From positions 1 to 64,000 of the forward strand of contig JAHBWD010000001.1 of NCBI GenBank assembly GCA_019637175.1: 64,000 nucleotides of DNA. Reading direction: 5' to 3'. The DNA comes from Labilithrix sp. (GTDB lineage Bacteria; Myxococcota_A; Polyangia; Polyangiales; Polyangiaceae). The position numbers and the translations under genes were made by a program. This document shows positions 31,835 to 40,300 of this stretch, piece by piece. Within the stretch, counting starts at the first letter, position 1; every line of letters begins with the position of its first letter. Below the pieces are notes generated by a model, which made no database searches, had not been told where the DNA came from, and saw nothing but the letters and a program-made list of their open reading frames with translations.

Positions 31835-33163
31835 GTGAATCAAGGTGCAGGGATCGTCGATCAAGGAGACCCGCGGGAGTGGGTCGGCGCCGCCGACGCG
31901 GTGCGTGTCCTCGGGGTCAAGCGCGAGACGCTCTACGCCTACGTCAGCCGAGGGCTCGTCCGCAGCGCCGCCGCGGGCGGAGGCGCACGCGAGCGCGTCT
32001 ACAGCCGCGCCGATCTCGAGAGGCTGCGCGCGCGAAGCCAGGCCCGCGCAGGGCACGGCCCGGTCGCGGCGAGCGCGCTCCGCTGGGGCGATCCCGTGCT
32101 CGAGACCTCCGTGGGATCGATTGACGGCTCCGGGCCGCGCTACCGCGGCAAGTCCGCCGTCGAGCTGGCGCGTGAGGGGGCGTCGTTCGAGGACGTGTGC
32201 GCGCTCCTGTGGAGCGTTCCCTTCCGCGCCGAGGACGACGACGGCTCGAGCCGAAAGCCCCGCGGCGCGAGCCCGTGGCGCTTCGGCGCGCCGGTCGCGC
32301 CGCTCCGCGCGCTGCTTCGGAGCGCCGACGCTTCGGGGCGCAACGCGGGCGCGAGCGAGCCCTTCGACGGCATGCTCGTCGCGGCGGCGGCGTTCGCCGC
32401 CGCCGAGCCACGATCCGAAGCGACCGTGGAGATGGCGCGTGTCCGCGCGCCTTCGCTCCTGCGGAGGCTCGTCGCCGCCTGCGGGCTCGCCGCCGGGCCC
32501 GACGCGGTGACCGCGTCGATGGAGGCGGAGTCGACGGCGCGCGCGCTCCTCGTCGCGCTCCGCGGACGGAGCACGCCGCCCGCGGTCGCGGCGGTGACCG
32601 AGGCGCTCGTGCTGTCGGCCGATCACGAGCTCAACGCGTCGACGTTCGCCGTGCGCGTCGCGGCGTCGGCCGGCGCCAACCTCCCCGCGTGCGTGATGGG
32701 CGGCCTCGGCGCGCTCTCGGGGCCGCTCCACGGCGCGGCGACCGCGCGCGTCGAGGCGCTCGTCGCCGAGATCGCGCGGCCCGAGCGGGCCTCCGTCGTC
32801 GTCGGCGAGCGGCTCGCGCGCGGCGAATCGGTGCCGGGCTTCGGTCACCCGCTGTACACGCAGGGAGATCCGCGCGGCGCGCGCTTGCTCGAGATCGCCT
32901 CCAAGGTCGGCGGAAAGTCGCGGGGCGTGCGCGCGATCACGGCGCTCGTCAACGCGATGGCGCTCGTCGCGCGTGAGCAACCGACGATCGATGTCGGCCT
33001 CGTGGCCCTCGCCGCGGCCCTCGCGCTCCCTCGCGGCGCGCCGCTCGCGATGTTCGCGTCGGGCCGCGTCGCCGGATGGATCGCGCACGCGCTCGAGCAG
33101 CGCGCCGCCGGCTACCTGCTGCGCCCCCGCGCGCGCTACGTGGGCCCCGCGGCCGCGGGCTGA
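31835..33163 (+). CDS. helix-turn-helix/citrate synthase fusion, probable metabolite-sensing regulator
   Basis: 442 residues. The N-terminus (residues 15-55) is a MerR-like or excisionase-type HTH (WVGAADAVRVLGVKRETLYA, RVYSRADLERLRARSQARA). The rest is a citrate synthase fold with ADHELNASTFAVRVAASAGA, GPLHGAAT, GFGHPLYTQGDPRGARLLEI, and TIDVGLVALAAALAL, so the two catalytic His and the Asp equivalent seem to be present. The start is a GTG at 31835 with no clear ribosome site. Fusions of this type are known in Proteobacteria as citrate synthase family proteins with a DNA-binding head. The fused domain could bind acyl-CoA or oxaloacetate and act on the divergent citrate synthase gene. Confidence 0.85.
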   Translation: MNQGAGIVDQGDPREWVGAADAVRVLGVKRETLYAYVSRGLVRSAAAGGGARERVYSRADLERLRARSQARAGHGPVAASALRWGDPVLETSVGSIDGSGPRYRGKSAVELAREGASFEDVCALLWSVPFRAEDDDGSSRKPRGASPWRFGAPVAPLRALLRSADASGRNAGASEPFDGMLVAAAAFAAAEPRSEATVEMARVRAPSLLRRLVAACGLAAGPDAVTASMEAESTARALLVALRGRSTPPAVAAVTEALVLSADHELNASTFAVRVAASAGANLPACVMGGLGALSGPLHGAATARVEALVAEIARPERASVVVGERLARGESVPGFGHPLYTQGDPRGARLLEIASKVGGKSRGVRAITALVNAMALVAREQPTIDVGLVALAAALALPRGAPLAMFASGRVAGWIAHALEQRAAGYLLRPRARYVGPAAAG

Positions 33164-33164
33164 T

Positions 33165-34178
33165 TCACCAGCTCTCGGAGACGACGCTCTTGATCGTGTC
33201 TTCGATCGAGGAGGCGGGCGCGTAGCCGAGCTCCTCGCGCGCGCGCGTGTCGTCGACCATGCAGACGTAGCGAATGTGATCGAGCTCGGGCGCGGGGAAG
33301 GTCGTCAGGCGGAACGACCAGAGGCGCTTCAAGACCGCCTTGCCGAACGTGTACGGGATCGGCAGGCTCGGCTTGTCGAGGATCTTCACGATGTGCGAGA
33401 GCGGCAGCGGCTCCGGCCCGGCGACGTTGTAGATGCCGCGCACGCCGGGCACGAGGGCGCGGCCGATGGCGCGCACGACGTCGGTGTCGTGGATGACCTG
33501 CACCATCGGATCGAAGCCCATCAGCGTCGGGATCGTCGGGAGCCGCAGGAAGTTCGACGCGGCGTTGCGGACCGCGCCGACGATGTGGACGGGGCGCAGG
33601 ATCACGGTCTCCGTCTCGGGGTGCTTCCAGAAGAAGCCCTGCGCGAGCATGTCGACCTCGATGAGATCGCGGATCTCGCCGAAGCGCGCGCCGCCGAGCA
33701 GGGGCGCGTCTTCGTTGAGGAACTGCGCGTTGTCGGGCTGGGGGCCGTAGACGTTGGCGCTCGAGAGGACGACGAGCTTCGGCACCTGGAAGTGCGCGAC
33801 GTACTCGAGCAGCTTCTGGAACCCGGCGACGTTCCACGAGTGGTGCTCGGCCTGCGAGGCGCGCGGGTTGTGCATCACGCCGAGGTGGACGACCGCCTCG
33901 ATCGGCTCGGCGCGGAAGAGATCCTTGAGCTTCTTCCGGCGGATGTCGACCTGCTCGTGGACGACGTCTTTCGGCTTGTCGGGGAACGGACGGCGATCGA
34001 CGCCGATCACGCGGCGCTCGCGATGCTGGATCCGGATGACGCGCTTGCCGAGGCGCCCGCACGCGCCCGTGACGAGCACGGTGCCTTGACCCCGAGGCAG
34101 CGCCGGCGCGCGCGGGATCGCGGGCGGCGGGCTGCTGCCTCCCGGCTGCGGCGCGGGGCGCGACGAGCGGAGCGTCAT
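33165..34178 (-). CDS. NAD-dependent epimerase/dehydratase-like (extended SDR) protein
   Basis: 337 residues starting MTLRSSRPAPQPGGSSPPPA, a Pro-rich head. The Rossmann motif GACGRLGKRV follows near residue 38, then AVVHLGVMHNP, VVLSSANVYGPQPDNAQFL, and PVHIVGAVRNAASNFLR. The usual YxxxK catalytic pair is missing: the region reads GEIRDLIEVDMLAQGFFW. This subgroup is therefore either catalytically different or only cofactor-binding. The start overlaps the acyltransferase stop by a few bases (ATGA). The pair recalls Rv0501/Rv0502 in mycobacteria, so lipid or cell-envelope modification is likely (inference). Confidence 0.78.
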   Translation of the reverse strand: MTLRSSRPAPQPGGSSPPPAIPRAPALPRGQGTVLVTGACGRLGKRVIRIQHRERRVIGVDRRPFPDKPKDVVHEQVDIRRKKLKDLFRAEPIEAVVHLGVMHNPRASQAEHHSWNVAGFQKLLEYVAHFQVPKLVVLSSANVYGPQPDNAQFLNEDAPLLGGARFGEIRDLIEVDMLAQGFFWKHPETETVILRPVHIVGAVRNAASNFLRLPTIPTLMGFDPMVQVIHDTDVVRAIGRALVPGVRGIYNVAGPEPLPLSHIVKILDKPSLPIPYTFGKAVLKRLWSFRLTTFPAPELDHIRYVCMVDDTRAREELGYAPASSIEDTIKSVVSESW

Positions 34179-35140
34179 CAGAAGAACACGCTCTTTCTCG
34201 CCTTGAGGCCGCGATTGATCATCGACTGGATGGTGGCCTTCACCACGAAGACCTTCTCCTCGATGACGGCGTCGTCGTCGTCGGGATCGCCCTCGAAGCG
34301 CATGGGCTCGCCGAAATAGATGCGATAGCGCGTGGGCAGCGGCAGCGCGCCGAAGGGCAGGAGGAGCTGCGGGAGGATCGGGATCGACGGCGCCCGCAGG
34401 ACGCGCGCGAGCGAGTCGAAGTTGCCGACCGAGATGTACTGCTCCTCGCCGCCGATGACCGCGACGGGGACGATGGGCGTGTTCGTCTCGAGCGCGAGGC
34501 GCATGAAGCCGAGCCCGAAGTCGACGAGCTGATAGCGCTGGTCGAAGGGCTTGCTGATCCCGCGCGCGCCTTCGGGGAACACGAGGAGCGCCTCGTCGTT
34601 CAGGAGCAGGCGCTTCGCGTTCTCGGGGACGCCGACGACCTGCCCCACGCGGGAGAAGAAGAGCGAGACGAACGGGAGCGTCTGCGTCCACTTCTCGACC
34701 ATCGCGCGCATGAAGCGCGGGGGCTCGACGTCCATGAAGAGCGACGCGCCGATGAGCGCGCCGTCGATAGGCACCTGACCGGAGTGGTTCGAGACGAGGA
34801 GCATGCGCCCGGCGGGAACGTGCTCCTTGCCGAAGATCTCGGTGCGGAAGTACTTGCGATGGAGGAACGCGACCGAGGCGAGCGCGTACTTCGTCCACGC
34901 CGGGTCCATGCCGAACTCGTCCACGCCGGTGGCGGTCAAGTTCAACGGCACGCGCGCGAGCCGGTCGTTGAACTCCTCGCCGAGCTTGCCGGTCATCCAG
35001 TCGTCGATGCCCGAGGTCGCCGAGTCGATGAGCCGCCGCGCGAGCGGGGCCGCCGCCCTCAGCCTCCCTCCGAGGCGCATCAGGGATCGCGACGTCTGGG
35101 ACACGCGGTCAGCTATCGCCGGCCCCGGGCCGACGGTCAA
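34178..35140 (-). CDS. PlsC-like lysophospholipid acyltransferase
   Basis: 320 residues (TTG start 35140; GTG 35104 or ATG 35080 would shorten it). Acyltransferase motifs: NHSGQVPIDGA (the HX4D active site), FPEGARGISKPF, and TPIVPVAVIGGEEQYISV. YRIYFGEPMRFEG is also typical of PlsC-like enzymes. It transfers an acyl chain to an acceptor such as lysophosphatidic acid or another lipid. It is transcribed with the divergent-type SDR gene downstream (ATGA overlap). The long N-terminus is uncertain because of the alternative starts and faces the divergent gene at 35193 at close range. Confidence 0.85.
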   Translation of the reverse strand: MTVGPGPAIADRVSQTSRSLMRLGGRLRAAAPLARRLIDSATSGIDDWMTGKLGEEFNDRLARVPLNLTATGVDEFGMDPAWTKYALASVAFLHRKYFRTEIFGKEHVPAGRMLLVSNHSGQVPIDGALIGASLFMDVEPPRFMRAMVEKWTQTLPFVSLFFSRVGQVVGVPENAKRLLLNDEALLVFPEGARGISKPFDQRYQLVDFGLGFMRLALETNTPIVPVAVIGGEEQYISVGNFDSLARVLRAPSIPILPQLLLPFGALPLPTRYRIYFGEPMRFEGDPDDDDAVIEEKVFVVKATIQSMINRGLKARKSVFF

Positions 35141-35192
35141 GCGTGGCGGTCGTGTTCGCGGAGGAAGGCGTTCGGAGGTAGGCTGCGGCGTC

Positions 35193-36104
35193 GTGGTGCA
35201 CGACCCCCGCGACCTTCGCGCTCCGCCCGCCCTCGCGCCGGGCGCGCTCGTCGCGGTCGTCGCGCCGGCGAGCCCGTTCGATCGCGAGGAGCTGCTGCGC
35301 GGCCTCGCGTGGCTCCGGACGCGCTACCGGCTGAAGGTGGCGTCGAGCATCCTCTCGCGCACGGGCTACCTCGCGGGCGACGACGATCGGCGCGCGGCCG
35401 AGCTCGCGTCCGCGTTCGTCGATCCCGAAGTCTCGGCCGTCGTCTTCGCGCGCGGAGGTTACGGCACGATGCGGATCGTCGATCGCGTCCCGTGGAGCGC
35501 GCTCGACGCGAGGCCGAAGTGGCTCGTCGGCTTCAGCGACGCGACCGCCCTGCACGTCGTCGCGAACGCGCGCGGCGTCGCGACGGTGCACGCGCCCAAC
35601 GTCACGGGTCTGGGACGCTCGATCACGCCGGCGGAGCGCGCCGCGCTGCTCGCGTGCCTCGAGCGGCCCGATCAGCGCGCGGCGTGGCGCGGGCTCGAGG
35701 TCTTCCGCCGAGGGAGCGCGAGCGGTCCGATGATCGGCGGCAACCTCGCGCTCGTCGCCGCGATGGCGGCCGCGGGTCGGCTCGTCGTGCCCGAGGGCGC
35801 GATCCTCGCGCTCGAGGACGTCACCGAGCGCCCCTACCGGATCGACCGCATGTTGACCTCGCTCCGCCTCGGCGGACACCTCGCGCGGGCGAGCGGGATC
35901 GTCTTCGGCGGCTTCACGCAGTGCGATCCCGGCCCCGACGGCGTGCTCGCGAGCGAGGTGCTGCGCGAGCGCACGCGCGATCTCGGCGTCCCGGTGGTCG
36001 CGGGCGCGCCCTTCGGACATGGAGCGCCGAACCAAGCGTTCATCCTCGGGGGCTGCGCGACCATCGACGACGACGTGGTGTCGTTCGATCGATTGTCAAA
36101 CTGA
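35193..36104 (+). CDS. LD-carboxypeptidase (peptidase family S66)
   Basis: 303 residues from a GTG (35193) with GGAGG about 14 bases upstream. Motifs: VAVVAPASPFDREELLRGLA, VFARGGYGTMRIVD, LVGFSDATALH (Ser 115 here is the presumed nucleophile), LEDVTERPYRIDRMLTSLRL with the Glu, and APFGHGAPN with the His, giving the S66 Ser-Glu-His order. LD-carboxypeptidases trim the terminal D-Ala from tetrapeptide side chains of peptidoglycan during recycling; MccF-type members act on microcin-like substrates. With no signal peptide it should be cytoplasmic. It is divergent from the acyltransferase gene and has a 103-base gap to the next gene. Confidence 0.9.
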   Translation: MVHDPRDLRAPPALAPGALVAVVAPASPFDREELLRGLAWLRTRYRLKVASSILSRTGYLAGDDDRRAAELASAFVDPEVSAVVFARGGYGTMRIVDRVPWSALDARPKWLVGFSDATALHVVANARGVATVHAPNVTGLGRSITPAERAALLACLERPDQRAAWRGLEVFRRGSASGPMIGGNLALVAAMAAAGRLVVPEGAILALEDVTERPYRIDRMLTSLRLGGHLARASGIVFGGFTQCDPGPDGVLASEVLRERTRDLGVPVVAGAPFGHGAPNQAFILGGCATIDDDVVSFDRLSN

Positions 36105-36207
36105 CGCGCGCGCGCGCTCGCTTCGCCAGCGCGTCGCGGCGCTGCCTTCGTCGGTGTCGAAAGCGCCGCGGGATCGCGATGGCACGCGTCGTGTAGCGAG
36201 CTCAGGC

Positions 36208-37374
36208 ATGTCTGCTCTCCTCCTCGCCCTCGCCGTGATCGGATTCGCCGGCGCCGTCGTCGCGCTCGTCGCTTCGCTGCGGACGATCCGCGCGGTCCCG
36301 TCGTTCGACCACGAGATCGAGCCGCCCGCTCGCTGGCCGCGGCTCTCGGTGGTCGTCACCGCGCGCGACGAAGCGGAGACGATCGGCCCCGCGCTCGAGG
36401 CCAAGCTCGCCTCGGACTATCCCGATCTCGAGCTCATCGTGGTCGACGACCGTTCGCGCGACGCGACCGGCGAGATCGTCGATCGGCTCGCAGACGGCGA
36501 TCGTCGCGTCGCTCCGCTCCACATCACGACGCTCCCTCCGGGGTGGCTGGGCAAGGTGCACGCGATGCATCGCGCCTGCGAGATCGCGACGGGGGAGTGG
36601 ATCCTGTTCAGCGACGCCGACGTGCACCTCGAGGCGAGCGCGTTGCGACGTGCCGTGGCCCACTGCGAAGCGAAGGGCCTCGATCACCTGGCGGCCTTTC
36701 CCCACGTTTGGTCGTCCGGCCTCTGGATCGACGCGGCGCTCACGGCGCTGCTGCGCCTCCTCGTGCACGCGGGTCGCCTCTGGGCGATCTCCGATCCGAA
36801 GTCGTCGGCGACCGTCGGCGGCGGCACGTTCAACCTCGTGCGGCGAGAGCTGTTCGATCGCATCGGCGGCTTCGACGGCGCGCGGCTCGACGTGCTCGAC
36901 GACGTCTTGCTAGGGCAACGCATCAAACGCGCCGGGGGCCGGCAGGGCGCGGTGAAGGCGACGCGCTACGTGGGGCTGCACTTCTACACCACGCTCGGCC
37001 AGATGGGCCGCTCGCTGGAGAAGAACGGCTTCGCCATCCACCGCTACAGCCTGGCGCGCCTCACGATCAGCTCGCTCGCGCTCGTCGCGATCGAGCTCGG
37101 GCCGTGGATCGCGCTCGTCGCCGGCGGAGAAGTGACCGCCGCGCTCGGCGCGGTGGGGATCGCCGTCGGCAGCGTCGCCGCCGTCGTGTCGAGCCGCTGG
37201 CTCGAGCGGCCAATCCTGGCGGCGCTCCTGTCGCCGATCGGCATGCTCCTCGTGATCGCGATGTGGTCGCGTGCGGCGGTCCTCGCGATCTGGCGCCGCG
37301 AGATCGTATGGCGCGACACGCGCTACTCGCTGGAGGAGCTCGAGCGCGGTGCGCGCTTCGAGCTCCCGATGTGA
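36208..37374 (+). CDS. family 2 glycosyltransferase, membrane-anchored, HpnB/CrtQ-like
   Basis: 388 residues, ATG 36208. An N-terminal hydrophobic segment (MSALLLALAVIGFAGAVVAL) anchors it. The GT-A core has LSVVVTARDEAETIGPALEA, ELIVVDDRSRDATGEI, GKVHAMHRACEIATGEWILF, SDADVHL (the DxD-like motif), and GGGTFNLVRRELFDRIGGFD. LDDVLLGQRIKRAGGRQG is the conserved acceptor-side acidic motif. Three to four C-terminal membrane helices follow. This architecture matches glycosyltransferases such as HpnB (hopanoid-linked) or CrtQ (carotenoid-linked). No hopanoid or carotenoid genes are in view, so the acceptor is unknown. Confidence 0.85.
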   Translation: MSALLLALAVIGFAGAVVALVASLRTIRAVPSFDHEIEPPARWPRLSVVVTARDEAETIGPALEAKLASDYPDLELIVVDDRSRDATGEIVDRLADGDRRVAPLHITTLPPGWLGKVHAMHRACEIATGEWILFSDADVHLEASALRRAVAHCEAKGLDHLAAFPHVWSSGLWIDAALTALLRLLVHAGRLWAISDPKSSATVGGGTFNLVRRELFDRIGGFDGARLDVLDDVLLGQRIKRAGGRQGAVKATRYVGLHFYTTLGQMGRSLEKNGFAIHRYSLARLTISSLALVAIELGPWIALVAGGEVTAALGAVGIAVGSVAAVVSSRWLERPILAALLSPIGMLLVIAMWSRAAVLAIWRREIVWRDTRYSLEELERGARFELPM

Positions 37375-37395
37375 GAGCGCGCAGGGTTCGCGCGG

Positions 37396-40300
37396 TCAGC
37401 GGCGCGGAGGCAAGGGCACGCCTGCGTCGGTGCGCTCTTCTTCGTCTTCGATGCGCTTGGCGTCGTCGACGATCTCGGCGAGATCGTCGGCGATGACGAT
37501 CTCTTCGTCGTCTTCCGTCGACGTCGCGGCCTGCGCGCGCGCCTGGGTGGCCTTGAGGCCTTCCATGTCGATCCCGACGCCGGTCGGCTCCTCGACGTCG
37601 AGGAGATCGGTCGAACCGAGCTCCTCGTGGGGCAGCTCCGCCTCGCCGGTCTTTGCGTCGCCGGTCTCTTCCGTGGCCGGCGGGCCGATGGTCGCAGGGT
37701 CGCCGGGACGCTCGGTGCCGGGCGAGCCGCGCAGCGTGTGCGGGAAGCTCGTGATCTCGTCGGTCATCGAGCCGCGCGACACGAGCTCCTCGGTCGACGG
37801 CGCGCTCTCGTGGGTGAGCCCCATGTCCACGGGCAGGGACGTGCCCGTGGGAGGGTCGAGCTCGAGTCGATCGAGCGACGCGTCGATCTCGCTCTCGAGG
37901 CCGATCCCGCGCATCGCCGCGGCGACGTCGTTGAGCGGCTTGGGCGGATCCGACTTCTGCACCGGCAGGGGCGGCGGGACCGATCGCGGCCTCTCCGAAG
38001 CCGGCGGCGCGCTCGCCTTCGCGGCCTTGACCGGCTGCGGCGACTGCTTGGTGGGCGCGGTGCGGGTCGATGTGGCCTGCGTCACCTCGACGGCGGGTAG
38101 GCGGGGCGAAGAAGGACGCTTCGAAGGTCCGTTCGTCGCCGGCTCTACGGGCGCCGGCGCGGCCTTCTTCTCCGCCTTGTCTTCTTTCTTCTCGTCTTTG
38201 CGTGCCGGCGGCGCGACGGGCTGCTCGCTGACGAGCTTCGGCGGCGCGTAGACGAACTTCGGATCGCCTTCCGGCTTCTTGAGCTGGTTGCTCTTCGAGC
38301 GCTCGAGGCCCTGCGTCGCTTCGGTGTCGCCGGCCTTCATGCGCAGGACGCGGCGCCAGGCGTCGGCGGCCTCGCGCGCGTCGGCGAGCTGCTCCTCCCA
38401 GACGCGCGCGACCTTGCGCGCGAGCTCGGCGCGCGCGTTCATGTCTTTGCCGCGCAGGATCTGATCTTCGTAGAGCTGCACGAGCGACTTGTAGTCGGAG
38501 AGCTCCATGAGGAGCCCGGCCAGCTCGTCCATCACCGCCTGATCGGTGGGGGAGAGATCGTGGAGCTTCTTGAGGTCGGCCGCCGCGTTGACCGGCTCGA
38601 CGAGCTGATCGCGCCGGATCTTCGCGCGGCGCGCGAGGAGCTGGCGGACGAGCGGCCCGTCGAAGACCTCGCCGAGAGCGTGGGTCAGCGCCGCTTCGGC
38701 GCGCCGCGGATCGCCGCCGCCCATCCCGAGCGACTCGAGCATGTCGAGCGTGAGCGGATCGACGTGGGCGACGAGCGCGTCGGCGAGCCAGCTGAACGCC
38801 TGCTCGATGTCGTTGAGATCCTTGTGCGTGATCATCGCCGCGCGACGAAGGAGGTTCGCGCGCGAGCGCCCTCCGTCGCGCGCGCCGTGCCCGCCGGCGG
38901 CGAGCGCCTGGCAGAGCGCGCGGCGAAGGCGATCGCCGCCGCCGAACTTGTCGCCCTCGCGCGCCGACTGCTCGAGCGCGTTGAGCGTGTCGTCGGAAGG
39001 CGCGCCCGAGAGCGCGAGCTCGAAGAAGCCGCGAGCGCGCTCGGGCTGGCCGCGCGTCGACGCGACCTGCGCGGCGCGCGCGAGCGCGCGGACGCGATCG
39101 TTGGGCGCCTTGCTGCGCGTGACCTGGCGCTCGTAGAGATCGATGACCTCGACGGGCTTCGCCGCGAGCTGCGCGAGGCGCTCGAGGAGCGGCTCGGCCT
39201 CCGACGGCGGCACGAAGGGCAGACCCTGCTCGCCGTGGGAGATCGCGTCGTTGCGCGGCATGCCCGCGCGCACGCGGATCTCGGCCTGACGAACGAGCTC
39301 GTGCCCGCGCTCTTCGCCCTGCACCTCGCGCGCGAGCAGCTCGTGGCTGACGGTCAGCGCGTCGTGATCGCCGGTCTTCACCGCGAGCTCTTCGAGGTGC
39401 TCGGCGAGCTTCTTGTTCGCGCCCTTGGTGCGAATGAGCTCGATCGCGACGGTCACCGCGTCGGCGTCGCGGCCGACCTCGGCGAAGCGCTCGAACGCTC
39501 CGTGGAGCGCCGCGGTGCGCTCGGCGCCGTGACGCGCGTCGAACCACCAATCCTTGAGCTTGCTCGCGACGATGCCCTTCCACCCGAGGCGGTCGCCGAG
39601 ATCGATGTAGGCCTGGCGCACGGAGGCCTCGCCCTGATCGGCCAGATCCGTGAGCGCGCCGAGCGCTTCGTCGCCGCGATCGAGCTTGTCGGCGAGGATG
39701 CTCGCGAGCTTCTTGGTGAGCTCGACGACCTCTTGCTCGTCGGCCTCGATCTCGATGCGCTCGACGAGCAGCTCGGCGACGCGCCCCCACTGCTCGGTGA
39801 GCTCGCACAGCTCGCAGAGGCGGGTGAGCGCGTCGAAGTCTTCGAGATCCGCCTTGCGCACGAGATCGAGCGCGCGGATCGCGTTGCGAGCGTCGTCGAG
39901 CTTCTCGTAGAGGCGCGCGAGGCGCGCGGCGATCTGCCCGCGCTCTTGCACGTCGGCCACGAGCTTGAGCTCGCGCTCGAGGGCGTCGGCGGCCTCGGCG
40001 AGCGAGCCGCGCGCCTCCTGGAGATCGGCGATCGCCTGGAGCGCGGGCCGGCACGTCGAGTCGAGATCGGAGAGGATCAGCTCGTAACGCGAGATCGCGG
40101 TGTCGACGTCGCCGACGCCTTCGGCGAGCAGCTCGGCTTCGCGGAGCGCGACGCGCGCCTTCTCCGCCTTGTCGACGGTGTTCTGGCCGAGGCGACGAAG
40201 GAGCGTCGCGGCTTCGGTATGGTCTTCGCGCTCGACGGCGTCGTCGATGAGGCGCTCGAGGGCCTCCTTGTCGTCGCCGTCTTCGAGGAGCTTGAGCCAG

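Noticed and set aside
37375..37395. A short GCGCG/CGCGC hairpin between convergent genes.
   Set aside because: Only five pairs and no T-run on either strand, so not called as a terminator.
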